From Mycobacterium asiaticum (lineage in GTDB: Bacteria; Actinomycetota; Actinomycetes; Mycobacteriales; Mycobacteriaceae), in assembly GCF_001673365.1 (NCBI RefSeq), contig NZ_LZLS01000073.1:1-39110 (forward strand): DNA of 39,110 bases, written 5' to 3'. The notes under the pieces were generated by a model, which saw nothing but the letters and a program-made list of their open reading frames with translations, was not told the origin of the DNA and ran no database searches. The position numbers and the translations under genes were made by a program. The stretch's first letter is position 1. Each line of letters starts with the position of its first letter. Of this stretch, positions 8,416 to 16,992 are shown piece after piece.

Positions 8416-9300
8416 ATCGGCAGCGCAAGCGGCCAAGATTTCGTCCCAGTCCTCGATATTGAAGTGGCCTTTGCCGGCGGCCCAGTGCAGATCCACGTCG
8501 GGAATTGTCCGCGCGAGATATTCGCCCATCGCGTGCGGGATAAACGAGTCGCGGTCGCCCTGCCAGATATGCGTGGGTACGGCGACGTCACCAACCTCGA
8601 AACCCCAGGGCCGATATTCGAGGAACGACTCGTACGCACCACCGCGACCGCCCTGCCGAAATGCCTCGAGTTGAATGGCGCGGAAATGTCGGAGGAAAAG
8701 CTCGTCGCGCATGCGCCGCCGATCGACGTCGGGCAGCGAGGACGTCACGACCCGGGAGAACAGAGCGGGCCAGCGCGTCGCGCACCAACCGAGCGGCGCG
8801 AATGCGGCGTCGAAAATCCATGTTCCGCGTTGCGCCGCGCGCGCGTAGAAAGTGTCAGCGCGGTTGAGGCTGCGCATGATTTCCGGAGTCGCCAGCGGCC
8901 CCCACGGCCCGAGCGCACCGACGAACCGAAGCCTTGCCGGCGGGATGAATGCCCCGCACGCGAACAGGTGCGGCCCGGCTCCCGAATGCCCGACGACGCC
9001 GAATTCGTCCAGCCCGAGCCCGTCGGCCAGCGCGCAGACGTCGGCCGGCCAGTCGGTGAACTTGCGTCCGCGCGCAAACGTCGATCGCCCGTACCCAGGG
9101 CGGTCGACGGCGATCAACCGGAAACCGCGGCGCCGCGCCGCGCCGTCGGCGAACGCGCCCTCCAGGCGGCAACTCGGTGTGCCGTGAAAGTAGAAAGCGG
9201 GAAAGCCGTCGGGGTCGCCCCACTCCAGGTACGCGAGCGTCCGCCCGTCGGGCAGCCTGAACGTGCTGGCCTCGTCGGCACGGATGCGGTCCGGCAGCAT
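8401..9300 (-). CDS. Alpha/beta hydrolase (Rv3312c-like)
   Basis: Alpha/beta-hydrolase fold protein, 299 aa, orthologous to Rv3312c. The oxyanion region FYFHGTP, the nucleophile elbow GHSGAG (serine in G-x-S-x-G), the acid in QGDRDSF and the histidine in GKGHFN make a complete catalytic triad. The sequence resembles small-molecule esterases or hydrolases; the substrate is unknown. The frame is open far upstream of 9300, but that stretch crosses the palindrome at 9339-9400 and looks non-coding. ATG 9300 gives the family N terminus and has a GGGAG element about 10 bases upstream. No signal peptide is visible. Confidence 0.88.
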   Translation of the reverse strand: MLPDRIRADEASTFRLPDGRTLAYLEWGDPDGFPAFYFHGTPSCRLEGAFADGAARRRGFRLIAVDRPGYGRSTFARGRKFTDWPADVCALADGLGLDEFGVVGHSGAGPHLFACGAFIPPARLRFVGALGPWGPLATPEIMRSLNRADTFYARAAQRGTWIFDAAFAPLGWCATRWPALFSRVVTSSLPDVDRRRMRDELFLRHFRAIQLEAFRQGGRGGAYESFLEYRPWGFEVGDVAVPTHIWQGDRDSFIPHAMGEYLARTIPDVDLHWAAGKGHFNIEDWDEILAACAADLDRN

Positions 9301-9338
9301 CAGCTGGCTGCTCCCAGAAACGCGCGCCCGCGTCGTGT

Positions 9339-9400
9339 CCGCGAACCGAACCACACGGCGATTTTCAGCGCTGAAAATCGCAGCCAGGTTCGGTTCGCGG
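9339..9400. repeat. 62-bp near-perfect palindrome upstream of the hydrolase
   Basis: Outer arms of 14 bp (9339-9352 and 9387-9400) are exact reverse complements. In the middle is a perfect 22-bp palindrome (9359-9380). Between them are two unmatched 6-base segments, which would form a symmetric internal loop. In RNA this is a strong hairpin. It may be a terminator for the small ORF at 9446-9595, an operator, or a short mobile palindromic element. I saw no second copy in this window. Confidence 0.8.
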
Positions 9401-9445
9401 CAAGTGTGAAGCCGTCGGCGTTGAGCAGCACATGAGCGATGGTAT

Positions 9446-9595
9446 TCAGAGGCGGTACATCGCGCGTGACATGGAGGAGTCTTCGAGAAACGTGTAACGC
9501 GCCGGGCGGTTAGCCCGCGACTCGGGTCGGTCCTGACGCCCGGACGGGTTGGCAGTGCGGCCAATGGTGGAGGCGGCGCGGGTCAAATACTTCAT
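9446..9595 (-). CDS. Small basic ORF with strong ribosome binding site
   Basis: Candidate 49-aa protein beginning MKYLTRAASTIGRTANPSGR and ending SSMSRAMYRL, rich in arginine, with no membrane helix or recognisable domain. What argues for it is a clean AGGAG six bases before the ATG at 9595. It lies between the hydrolase and the divergent cyclase/LuxR gene and could encode a leader or regulatory peptide. I do not recognise any relative. It could also be spurious, since arginine-rich ORFs are common in GC-rich DNA. Confidence 0.4.
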   Translation of the reverse strand: MKYLTRAASTIGRTANPSGRQDRPESRANRPARYTFLEDSSMSRAMYRL

Positions 9596-9800
9596 GTCAT
9601 GCTCCTGAAGAAGTTGCTGGGAAACTCTGGACCATTTGACTGTCCTATTTCTCGCCGCCTCAGCCATCGGTAGGAATGCGTAAATCCGCACTGCGGAGGT
9701 CGTAGGTCTGCTGCGGGCCACTGGACGTCCATACGTACTTTCGCTGACAATTGTTGCTTTAATGCTGTCTCAAGCTGTCTTGACCTGCGTGGACCGGAGC
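9596..9800. other. Intergenic region upstream of the cyclase/LuxR regulator
   Basis: About 205 bp between the divergent small ORF and the large regulator. It is visibly more AT-rich than its surroundings around 9730-9765, including a CTGACA near 9744-9749 that might be a -35 box, but I cannot place a convincing -10. No gene is seen. M. tuberculosis has the pilin gene mtp (Rv3312A) in this neighbourhood; nothing like its proline- and tryptophan-containing product is found here. Confidence 0.4.
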
Positions 9801-12800
9801 GTGAGCGACATGCTGCTGACTGGCACGGTGACGCTCCTGCTGGCCGACATCGAGGGGTCGACGCGGCTGTGGCAGACGGAGCCGGCGGACATGACGGCCG
9901 CGATCGCACTGCTGGATCGCACCCTGGCCGATGTGGTGGCAACCCACGGCGGAGTTCGCCCGATCGAACAGGGTGAAGGCGACAGCTTTGTGATCGCTTT
10001 CGGTCGTACCGCCGATGCCGTCGCGTGCGCCCTGCAACTACAGCAGGCGCCCCTGTCGCCGATTCGGCTGCGCATCGGCATCCACACCGGTGACGTGCAG
10101 TTGCGTGATGACAACAACTACGTCGGACCGACCATCAGCCGCGCCGGACGGCTGCGCGATCTGGCACACGGCGGCCAGACGCTGTTGTCAACCACAACCA
10201 CCGACATGGCCGCGGACCATCTCCCGGCCGGCGCCTGGTTGATCGATTGCGGCTCGCATCAGCTGCGCGATCTGCCTCGCCCTGAGCGGGTCTCGCAGTT
10301 GTGTCACGCCGTCCTGCGCAACGACTTTCCGCCCTTGCGGACGCCCAAGCAAGGCGCGGCACTCAACCTTCCCGTGCAACTGGACAATTTCGTGGGCCGC
10401 AGTCGTGAGATCGCCGAGGTCATGGGCATCTTCGGTGAGAACCGGCTGGTCACGCTGATCGGCGGGGGTGGCGTCGGCAAAAGCCGGCTCGCTGTGCAGG
10501 TCGCACGGGACATGACAACGGAATTTCCCGACGGGGTCTGCTACGTCGACCTCGAGCCGGTCACCGATCCCGATATCGCGCCGATCATGCTGGCTCGCGC
10601 GTTGGGTCTGCCGGATCAGCCCGGCCGCTCCACGATGGACACTCTGCTACGCCACCTCGGCGATCGTCGGCTGCTCATTGTGCTGGACAATTGCGAACAC
10701 CTGCTGGACGGCGCCGCCGCGCGGATCAGTGCCCTACTGCGCTCCTGCCCGGGAGTGGCGCTACTGGCTACCAGCCGCGAACCGATGGCGGTGGCCGGCG
10801 AGGTGGTCTGGCGGGTGCCGACGCTGGCAGAAGACGACGCGTCCGCATTCTTCGCCGAGCGCGCGCGGCTGGCCCGGCCCGACTTCGCCATCACCGACGA
10901 CAACGCCGAGATGGTGCGCCAGATCTGTCGCCGATTGGACGGGATGCCGCTGGGCATCGGACTGGCGGCCGCCCGGATACGGTCGCTGTCGCTGCCCGAG
11001 ATCATGGCCGGTCTCGACGACAAAATCCGATTGCTTACCGGCGGTGCGCGCACCGCGCTGCGCCGACACCAGACTTTGCGTGCATCGTTGGACTGGTCCC
11101 ATGAGTTGCTAAGTGAACCCGAACGGGTGCTGTTTCGTCGGCTCGGAGTGTTCGTCGGGGGGTTCGACCTGCAGACAGCGCAGGCCGTGGCCGGCTTCGG
11201 GGAGTTGTCGCGTTACGAGGTACTGGACGGGCTGACGCTGTTGGTCGACAAATCGCTGGTGGTGGCCGACAGCTCTGCGGGCCGAACGCGTTACCGACGC
11301 TTCGAGGGGATCGGCCAGTTTGCCATGGAGAAGCTGGAGGAGGCCGGCGAAGCTGACACCGTGCGCGCGAACTACCGCGACCACTACCTGGCCCTCGCCG
11401 GCCGTCTCGACAGCCCGGGGCGCAGTGACTATCCGCAACTGCTGGACCAGGCAGAGACCGAAATAGACAACTTGCGATCCGTGTTCGAGTGGTGCCGGAA
11501 GAACTCCGATGTCGAGTCGGCGTTGGCGTTGACCTCATCCTTGCAACCGCTTTGGCTCAGCCGGGGCCGCATTCGCGAAGGCCGAACATGGTTCGAATCC
11601 CTTCTCGCCGAACCGGATACGCGAAACCCGACCGTCACCCCGGGCAGCCGCGCTCGGGCACTGGCCGACAAGGCCGTCCTCGACATGTTCGTCGACGCGG
11701 CCGCCAGCCTGAAACAGGCGCAAGAGGCGCTCGCCATCGCCCGCGAGGTGCAAAACCCGGCCCTGCTGTCGCGGGCGCTGACCGCCTGTGGTTTGACCGC
11801 CGGGTTCAACTACGAAGCCGACGTGGTTCACGGGTACTTCGCGGAGGCGGCCGAACACGCCCGTGCCCTCGACGATCGGTGGCGACTCAGCCAGATTCTG
11901 GGTTGGCAGAGCAATGCCGCGATCGTGGCGGGCGACGCGAACGCAGCGTATGCGACCGGTAGCGAAGGACGTGATCTGGCGGACGCGCTCGGGGACAGGG
12001 TCAGCTCACGCCAGTGCCGGTTGAGTCTCGCGTTCGGCCAGCTATGGCAGGGCGATCTGGCCGGCGCCGTGGATCTGTTCGGCGGAATAGTGGAAGAGGG
12101 CGAGGTTGCCGACGACGACATCCTGACGTCGCTGGCCATGAAGGGCCTCGGTGATGCCCTTGCTTATCAGGGCGACGTCAGTGGCGCACGGGCCGCGGCC
12201 GAGGCGGCCATCGAGGGCGCGGCCGAGGCCGGCGAATACTTCCTCGGCCTCGGTTACGCAACGCTGGCGACCGCGGCGTTGGCAGCCGGCGACATCGCGA
12301 CAGCTCGGGAAACGAGCGAGATCGCTTGGCGTTACTTGAGTGTCCAACCCCAGACGGTGAACTTCTGGCGGGCATTCAAGGCGCAGGTCTTATTTGCCGA
12401 TGGAGACCTGAACGGGGCCCGGGAGTGCTCCGATGATGCGGTCACGCTGACCTCGGGCTGGCACCGGGCGCTGGCGCTGACGACGCGCGCCCGCGTGGCG
12501 ATGGCACAGGGTGATCCGGCGCAGGCCGAGCGCGACGCACACGACGCGCTGGCGTGCGCCGCCGAAGTCGGCGCATACAACTGTGTCCCCGCCATCCTCG
12601 AGTGCCTCGCTCGTCTGGCCGTCGACGACGGCAGCCACCGCGAGGCCAGCCGTCTTTTCGGCGCGGCCGAGGCCCACCGGCAACGGACGGGCAGGATGCG
12701 TCTTCGAATCTACGACGCCCCGTATGCCGAATCGGTCGCCAGGCTGCGTGCCGCGATGGGCGACGACGCGTTCGAAGGCGCATGGGCTGATGGCGCAATG

Positions 12801-13058
12801 CTTTCCACCGAAGAAGCGATCGCCAGTGGATTGCGCCATCGGGGTGAACGGAAACGGGCGACCAGCGGTTGGGACGCACTGACGCGCGCCGAACTCGACG
12901 TGGTGCGACTGGTCGGTGCCGGCCTGTCCAACAAAGACATCGCCGCACGGCTGTTCGTCTCGCCGCGCACGGTGCAAACCCACCTCACCCACGTCTACAC
13001 CAAGCTCGGCTCCAACTCGCGCGTGCAACTCGCCCAGGAGGCCACGCGGCGTACCTGA
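9801..13058 (+). CDS. Cyclase-homology / AAA-type ATPase / TPR / LuxR regulator
   Basis: Multidomain transcription regulator, 1085 aa, of the M. tuberculosis Rv0386/Rv1358/Rv2488c type. Residues about 5-165 are a class III nucleotidyl-cyclase homology domain (LLLADIEGST, EQGEGDSF, NYVGPTISRAGRL). From about 190 comes an NB-ARC/AAA ATPase with P-loop GGGGVGKS (about 221-228) and Walker B LLIVLDN (about 291-297), then a long helical TPR-like region, then a LuxR helix-turn-helix in the last 65 residues (LTRAELDVVRLVGAGLSNKD). The cyclase keeps both metal aspartates but has Gln and Asn in the nucleotide-specifying places and Ser where the transition-state Asn is expected, so activity is doubtful. 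GTG 9801 gives the usual MSDMLLTGTVT start; ATG 9762 and 9810 are alternatives. Confidence 0.9.
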   Translation: MSDMLLTGTVTLLLADIEGSTRLWQTEPADMTAAIALLDRTLADVVATHGGVRPIEQGEGDSFVIAFGRTADAVACALQLQQAPLSPIRLRIGIHTGDVQLRDDNNYVGPTISRAGRLRDLAHGGQTLLSTTTTDMAADHLPAGAWLIDCGSHQLRDLPRPERVSQLCHAVLRNDFPPLRTPKQGAALNLPVQLDNFVGRSREIAEVMGIFGENRLVTLIGGGGVGKSRLAVQVARDMTTEFPDGVCYVDLEPVTDPDIAPIMLARALGLPDQPGRSTMDTLLRHLGDRRLLIVLDNCEHLLDGAAARISALLRSCPGVALLATSREPMAVAGEVVWRVPTLAEDDASAFFAERARLARPDFAITDDNAEMVRQICRRLDGMPLGIGLAAARIRSLSLPEIMAGLDDKIRLLTGGARTALRRHQTLRASLDWSHELLSEPERVLFRRLGVFVGGFDLQTAQAVAGFGELSRYEVLDGLTLLVDKSLVVADSSAGRTRYRRFEGIGQFAMEKLEEAGEADTVRANYRDHYLALAGRLDSPGRSDYPQLLDQAETEIDNLRSVFEWCRKNSDVESALALTSSLQPLWLSRGRIREGRTWFESLLAEPDTRNPTVTPGSRARALADKAVLDMFVDAAASLKQAQEALAIAREVQNPALLSRALTACGLTAGFNYEADVVHGYFAEAAEHARALDDRWRLSQILGWQSNAAIVAGDANAAYATGSEGRDLADALGDRVSSRQCRLSLAFGQLWQGDLAGAVDLFGGIVEEGEVADDDILTSLAMKGLGDALAYQGDVSGARAAAEAAIEGAAEAGEYFLGLGYATLATAALAAGDIATARETSEIAWRYLSVQPQTVNFWRAFKAQVLFADGDLNGARECSDDAVTLTSGWHRALALTTRARVAMAQGDPAQAERDAHDALACAAEVGAYNCVPAILECLARLAVDDGSHREASRLFGAAEAHRQRTGRMRLRIYDAPYAESVARLRAAMGDDAFEGAWADGAMLSTEEAIASGLRHRGERKRATSGWDALTRAELDVVRLVGAGLSNKDIAARLFVSPRTVQTHLTHVYTKLGSNSRVQLAQEATRRT

Positions 13059-13066
13059 GGCCCGGT

Positions 13067-14149
13067 CTAGCCCACCAACACCGCATACCGCGGTTTGATC
13101 ACGTCGTCGATGATCGCCAACCGCTCGTCGAACGGGATGAACGCGGACTTCATCGCGTTGATGGTGAACCGCTGCAGATCGGTCCAGCCGTACCCGAAAG
13201 CATCGACCAGCCGCTGCATCTCTTCGCTCATCGTCGTATCGCTCATCAGGCGGTTGTCGGTGTTGACGGTCACCCGGAAACGCGCGCGGGCCAACAGGTC
13301 GAACGGGTGCTCGGCGATGCTGGCTACCGCGCCGGTCTGCACGTTGGAGCTGGGGCACATCTCGAACGGAATTCGCTTGTCCCGCAAGATCGATGCCAAC
13401 CGGCCCAGGGTGACGTTGCCGTCCGCGTCGACGTCTATGTCGTCGACGATGCGCACGCCGTGTCCCAACCGGTCGGCACCGCAGAACGCGATCGCCTCAT
13501 GGATGGACGGCAACCCGAATGCCTCACCGGCATGAATTGTGAAGCGCGCGTTGTTATCTCGCATGTATTCGAACGCGTCCAGGTGGCGCGTCGGCGGATG
13601 ACCGGCTTCAGCGCCGGCGATGTCGAACCCGACAACACCCTTGTCGCGGAACCGAATCGCCAATTCGGCGATCTCCCGCGACATGGCCGCGTGCCGCATC
13701 GCGGTCACCAGGCAGCGGACTTTGATCGGACGACCGTCGGCCGCGCACGCCTTCTCCCCCGCCGCGAAACCGGCCAGCACCGCCTCCACGACTTCGTCGA
13801 ACGACAGCCCCCGGTTGATGTGCAATTCGGGAGCGAACCGAATCTCGGCGTACACCACCGAGTCGTCGGCCAAATCCTCCACACACTCGAGGGCGACACG
13901 GTACAGCGCATCGGGAGTCTGCATCACGGCGACGGTGTGCGAGAACGGCTCGAGATAGCGCTCCAGCGAGCCGCTGTGGGAGCGGGTCCGGAACCACGTC
14001 GCCAGCGCGTCGGTGTCGGCGGCCGGCAGCCCGTCGTACCCGATTTCCTCGGCGATCTCCAACACGGTGGCCGGTCGCAGCCCGCCATCCAAGTGGTCGT
14101 GCAACAGGGCCTTCGGCGCCTGCCGGATCTGCTCCAAACTCAGGCTCAT
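13067..14149 (-). CDS. add: Adenosine deaminase
   Basis: Zinc-dependent adenosine deaminase, 360 aa, converting (deoxy)adenosine to (deoxy)inosine in purine salvage. The metal-binding HDHLDGG lies at residues 17-23. The catalytic HAGEAFG, the RLGHGVR histidine and the C-terminal TVNTDNR aspartate motif are all intact, so the enzyme should be active. It is the last gene of a cdd-deoA-add unit: its ATG overlaps the deoA TGA as ATGA (14146-14149). It ends 8 bp from the convergent cyclase/LuxR gene. The product inosine is the substrate of the phosphorylase encoded at 2495-3301. Confidence 0.96.
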   Translation of the reverse strand: MSLSLEQIRQAPKALLHDHLDGGLRPATVLEIAEEIGYDGLPAADTDALATWFRTRSHSGSLERYLEPFSHTVAVMQTPDALYRVALECVEDLADDSVVYAEIRFAPELHINRGLSFDEVVEAVLAGFAAGEKACAADGRPIKVRCLVTAMRHAAMSREIAELAIRFRDKGVVGFDIAGAEAGHPPTRHLDAFEYMRDNNARFTIHAGEAFGLPSIHEAIAFCGADRLGHGVRIVDDIDVDADGNVTLGRLASILRDKRIPFEMCPSSNVQTGAVASIAEHPFDLLARARFRVTVNTDNRLMSDTTMSEEMQRLVDAFGYGWTDLQRFTINAMKSAFIPFDERLAIIDDVIKPRYAVLVG

Positions 14150-15432
14150 CGGGTGATCCGATCGATGATCAGCGGCTTGGGTCGGGGCGGGGCATCTCCC
14201 ACGGTGAAGGCGCCGTCCAACTCGGCCAGCGCGGGACCGATGCGCTCCGGGGTTTCGGTGTAGAGCGTGAACAGAACCTCACCCGCTGCCACCGGCTCGC
14301 CGGGCCGGCGATGGATTCTGACGCCCGCGCCGTGCTGTACCCGCGCCCCCGGTCGGGATCTGCCCGCACCGAGTCGCCACGCCGTCAGCCCCACTGCCAT
14401 CGCGTCGATAGTGCCCATTGTGCCGCTCCGGGACGCGGTGACGGTTTCCGAACACCCACCAATCGGCAACGTTTTCGCCAAATCTCCACCCTGGGCCGCG
14501 ATCAGCCGACGAAACCGGTCCATTGCGGTGCCGTCGCGCAACGTCTGGGCGGGATCGGCGTCGTCGATGCCGGCCAGCTCGAGCATCTCGGTGGCCAGTC
14601 GCACGGTCAGCTCGACCACGTCGGGTGGCCCACCCCCGCCCAGCACATCCAGCGCTTCCTGCACTTCCAGTGAGTTGCCGACGGTCCGGCCCAGCGGCGA
14701 GTCCATATCGGTGAGCAGCGCGCGGGTGGGCACGCCGTGGGCGGTGCCGATCTCGACCATGGTGTGCGCCAGATCGCGGGACTCCGCTTCGGAGTTCATG
14801 AATGCCCCGGACCCGACCTTGACGTCGAGTACCAGTGCGTCGGCTCCCTCGGCGAGCTTCTTGCTCATGATCGAGCTGGCAATCAACGGCAGCGATTCCA
14901 CGGTCCCGGTGACATCGCGCAGCGCGTACAGCTTGGCGTCGGCAGGCGCCAGCTCACCCGCCGCGAAGATGGCCGCACCGATGTCGCGGAGCTGTTCGCG
15001 CACCCGTTGATTGGTCAGGCTCGCGCTGAACCCGGCGATGGACTCCAGCTTGTCCAGGGTGCCGCCGGTGTGGCCGAGCCCTCGGCCGGAGGCTTGCGGC
15101 ACCGCGGCACCGCAGGCGGTCACGACGGCCACCAGCGGCAGCGTGATCTTGTCGCCGACGCCACCGGTGGAATGCTTGTCGACGGTGCGCAGACCCAGGT
15201 CGGTGAAGTCCAGCCGCGGTCCCGAGGCCAGCATCGCCGCGGTCCAGCGGGCAACCTCGCGGCGGTCCATGCCGCGCAGGAAGATCGCCATCAACAACGC
15301 CGACATCTGCTCGGCGGCGACGCGGCCGTCGGTGTAGGCCGCGATCACCCAGTCGATCGCGGCATCCGAGAGCCGGCCACCGTCCCGCTTGGTCCGGATC
15401 ACCGTCGGCGCGTCGAATGTCAACTCCGTCAA
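14146..15432 (-). CDS. deoA: Thymidine (pyrimidine-nucleoside) phosphorylase
   Basis: Pyrimidine-nucleoside phosphorylase, 428 aa (M. tuberculosis DeoA 427), splitting thymidine or uridine with phosphate. The phosphate-binding [14 protein letters not shown] and the family signature [16 protein letters not shown] are present, as is the [11 protein letters not shown]-terminal helix. The start is a TTG at 15432, giving [16 protein letters not shown] as in the M. tuberculosis protein. This TTG overlaps the cdd stop as TTGA, the same 4-bp coupling seen between deoA and add. The frame stays open a further 92 codons upstream, but that is antisense-like sequence over cdd. Confidence 0.94.
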   Translation of the reverse strand: MTELTFDAPTVIRTKRDGGRLSDAAIDWVIAAYTDGRVAAEQMSALLMAIFLRGMDRREVARWTAAMLASGPRLDFTDLGLRTVDKHSTGGVGDKITLPLVAVVTACGAAVPQASGRGLGHTGGTLDKLESIAGFSASLTNQRVREQLRDIGAAIFAAGELAPADAKLYALRDVTGTVESLPLIASSIMSKKLAEGADALVLDVKVGSGAFMNSEAESRDLAHTMVEIGTAHGVPTRALLTDMDSPLGRTVGNSLEVQEALDVLGGGGPPDVVELTVRLATEMLELAGIDDADPAQTLRDGTAMDRFRRLIAAQGGDLAKTLPIGGCSETVTASRSGTMGTIDAMAVGLTAWRLGAGRSRPGARVQHGAGVRIHRRPGEPVAAGEVLFTLYTETPERIGPALAELDGAFTVGDAPPRPKPLIIDRITR

Positions 15433-15836
15433 GATGTTTGCTCCGAACGGGCCAGATCGTCGGGACCGAAGGCATCTGGCAGCAGGTCGCCAAGTGGCTT
15501 GGGACCGGCCGGATGATCGATCAGCAACTCGGGGCCGCCGTGTTCGAGCAGCACTTGGCGACACCTGCCGCACGGCATCAGCGGCGAACCGTCGCCGGCC
15601 ACGCAGGCCAGCGCGAGCAGGCGGCCGCCGCCGGTGGAGTGCAGCGCACACACCACGCCGCATTCGGCACAGAGACCAAGGCCATATGAGACATTCTCCA
15701 CATTGCAACCCGTCACAACGCGACCGTCGTCGACGAGTGCCGCGGCGCCGACCGCGAACCCCGAATACGGGGCATACGCCCCCGCGGACGCTTCAATCGC
15801 ATTGCGCCGCAACGCTTCCCAATTCACGTCAGACAT
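15429..15836 (-). CDS. cdd: Cytidine deaminase
   Basis: Homotetrameric-type zinc cytidine deaminase, 135 aa, turning (deoxy)cytidine into (deoxy)uridine. Zinc ligands and the catalytic glutamate are visible: CAE at residues 56-58 and PCGRC at 88-92; the substrate-binding CNVENVSYG stretch precedes them. ATG 15836 gives MSDVNWEALR, close to the M. tuberculosis start, with GAGG seven bases upstream; a longer in-frame extension lacks family similarity. It is the first gene of the cdd-deoA-add unit. A TAGGGT box on the minus strand (15883-15878) could be its -10. Confidence 0.95.
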   Translation of the reverse strand: MSDVNWEALRRNAIEASAGAYAPYSGFAVGAAALVDDGRVVTGCNVENVSYGLGLCAECGVVCALHSTGGGRLLALACVAGDGSPLMPCGRCRQVLLEHGGPELLIDHPAGPKPLGDLLPDAFGPDDLARSEQTS

Positions 15837-16004
15837 TCCGCAACCTCGCTCGCCGCTGGGTCGACCCGAGCAAGCACACCCTAACCTATGCCGCGACACA
15901 CGATTTGAATGGGATTGATTGGTACCGCAGCCACGTTGCTCAAGTTAAGCTTGATTGCCCGACTACAGCTGTTTGCTGACGGTTTTGAAGGCGTGAAATA
16001 GGCG
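15837..16004. other. Divergent intergenic region between cdd and sdhC
   Basis: 168 bp with two AT-richer patches (about 15900-15955). It must hold the promoters for the cdd and sdh operons. Beyond the possible cdd -10 (TAGGGT) I could not assign boxes with confidence. No gene or strong dyad is seen. Confidence 0.35.
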
Positions 16005-16439
16005 GTGAAAACTTTGACGACAACCGCAGATTCGGCAACATCTGCACTCGATTCGTCCCGTAAACGTAGGCCGCCCCGCACCCTGTATCGGGGCGATCCC
16101 GGCATGTGGGCGTGGGTGCTGCATCGCATCAGCGGCGCCACGATTTTCTTCTTCCTGTTCGTCCACGTGCTGGACGCGGCGGTGCTGCGGGTCAGCCCGC
16201 AGGCCTACAACGAGGTGCTGTCCACCTACAAGACCCCGATCGTGGGCCTGATGGAACTTGGCCTGGTGGCCGCGGTGCTGTTCCACGGGATGAACGGCAT
16301 CCGGGTCATCCTGATCGACTTCTGGTCAGAAGGTCCCCGCCATCAGCGACGGATGCTGTGGATCGTCGCCGTGACGTTCCTGCTGCTGCTGGTGATGGCC
16401 GCAGTGGTGATCGGCATTCACGCGTGGGAGCACCTCTGA
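16005..16439 (+). CDS. sdhC: Succinate dehydrogenase cytochrome b subunit SdhC
   Basis: Membrane-anchor, haem b-binding subunit of succinate:quinone oxidoreductase, 144 aa from the GTG at 16005. Three hydrophobic helices follow HRISGATIFFFLFVHVLD; the His in HRISG and in FVHVLD are typical quinone/haem-region residues. The core matches M. tuberculosis Rv3316, which is annotated from the ATG at 16104 (112 aa). The preceding 33 residues here (ending RTLYRGDPG) look like a conserved basic, cytoplasmic N terminus, so I prefer the longer start, without certainty. It is the first gene of sdhCDAB and shares one base with sdhD. Confidence 0.88.
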   Translation: MKTLTTTADSATSALDSSRKRRPPRTLYRGDPGMWAWVLHRISGATIFFFLFVHVLDAAVLRVSPQAYNEVLSTYKTPIVGLMELGLVAAVLFHGMNGIRVILIDFWSEGPRHQRRMLWIVAVTFLLLLVMAAVVIGIHAWEHL

Positions 16440-16906
16440 TGAACAGCCCCGATCTTCAGCTTGGGCCCGGCCAGACCGCGCCGGTGCGCCAGCGCAGCTA
16501 TTACCGCCCGGCCAGCCTGGACAATCCGCGCTCGCCGCGCCGTCGTGCCGGCATCCCCAACTTCGAGAAGTTCGCGTGGCTGTTCATGCGGTTCTCCGGC
16601 ATCGCGCTGTTGTTCCTGGTGGTCGGACACATGTTCATCATGCTGATGTGGGACAACGGCGTTTACCGCCTCGATTTCAATTTCGTGGCGCAGCGGTGGG
16701 CCTCCCCGTTCTGGCAGGTCTGGGACCTGTTGCTGCTGTGGCTTGCGCAGCTGCACGGCGGCAACGGTATCCGCAACATCATCGACGACTACAGCCGCAA
16801 GAACATCACCCGCTTCTGGCTGAATGCGCTGCTGACGGCGTCGATGGTGTTCACGCTGATGCTGGGGACATATGTGTTGATGACCTTCAACCCGAACATT
16901 TCCTGA
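16439..16906 (+). CDS. sdhD: Succinate dehydrogenase membrane anchor SdhD
   Basis: Second hydrophobic anchor of the Sdh2-type complex, 155 aa. It has a basic N terminus (SLDNPRSPRRRAGIPNFEKF) and three membrane helices beginning WLFMRFSGIALLFLVVGHMF, with the HMF histidine a likely haem ligand. The close match to Rv3317 (144 aa) starts at residue 12 or so; ATG 16439 adds MNSPDLQLGPG and sits in a TGATG overlap with the sdhC stop, which favours it. It is followed by 86 bp before sdhA. Confidence 0.93.
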   Translation: MNSPDLQLGPGQTAPVRQRSYYRPASLDNPRSPRRRAGIPNFEKFAWLFMRFSGIALLFLVVGHMFIMLMWDNGVYRLDFNFVAQRWASPFWQVWDLLLLWLAQLHGGNGIRNIIDDYSRKNITRFWLNALLTASMVFTLMLGTYVLMTFNPNIS

Positions 16907-16992
16907 AAGGCGCATATGTTTTCGCCACCTCTTTCCCGCAAGCGGGCGCTACCCCATTGTCGGCATTGTCGGCGGCATTCTCGGCGGCGGCC

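Noticed and set aside
8464..9435. A 323-codon plus-strand frame opposite the hydrolase
   Set aside because: Antisense to a hydrolase with a full catalytic triad; arginine- and proline-rich shadow composition.
12869..14263. A 464-codon plus-strand frame across the end of the LuxR gene and add
   Set aside because: It crosses two well-supported genes in other frames and shows no domain.
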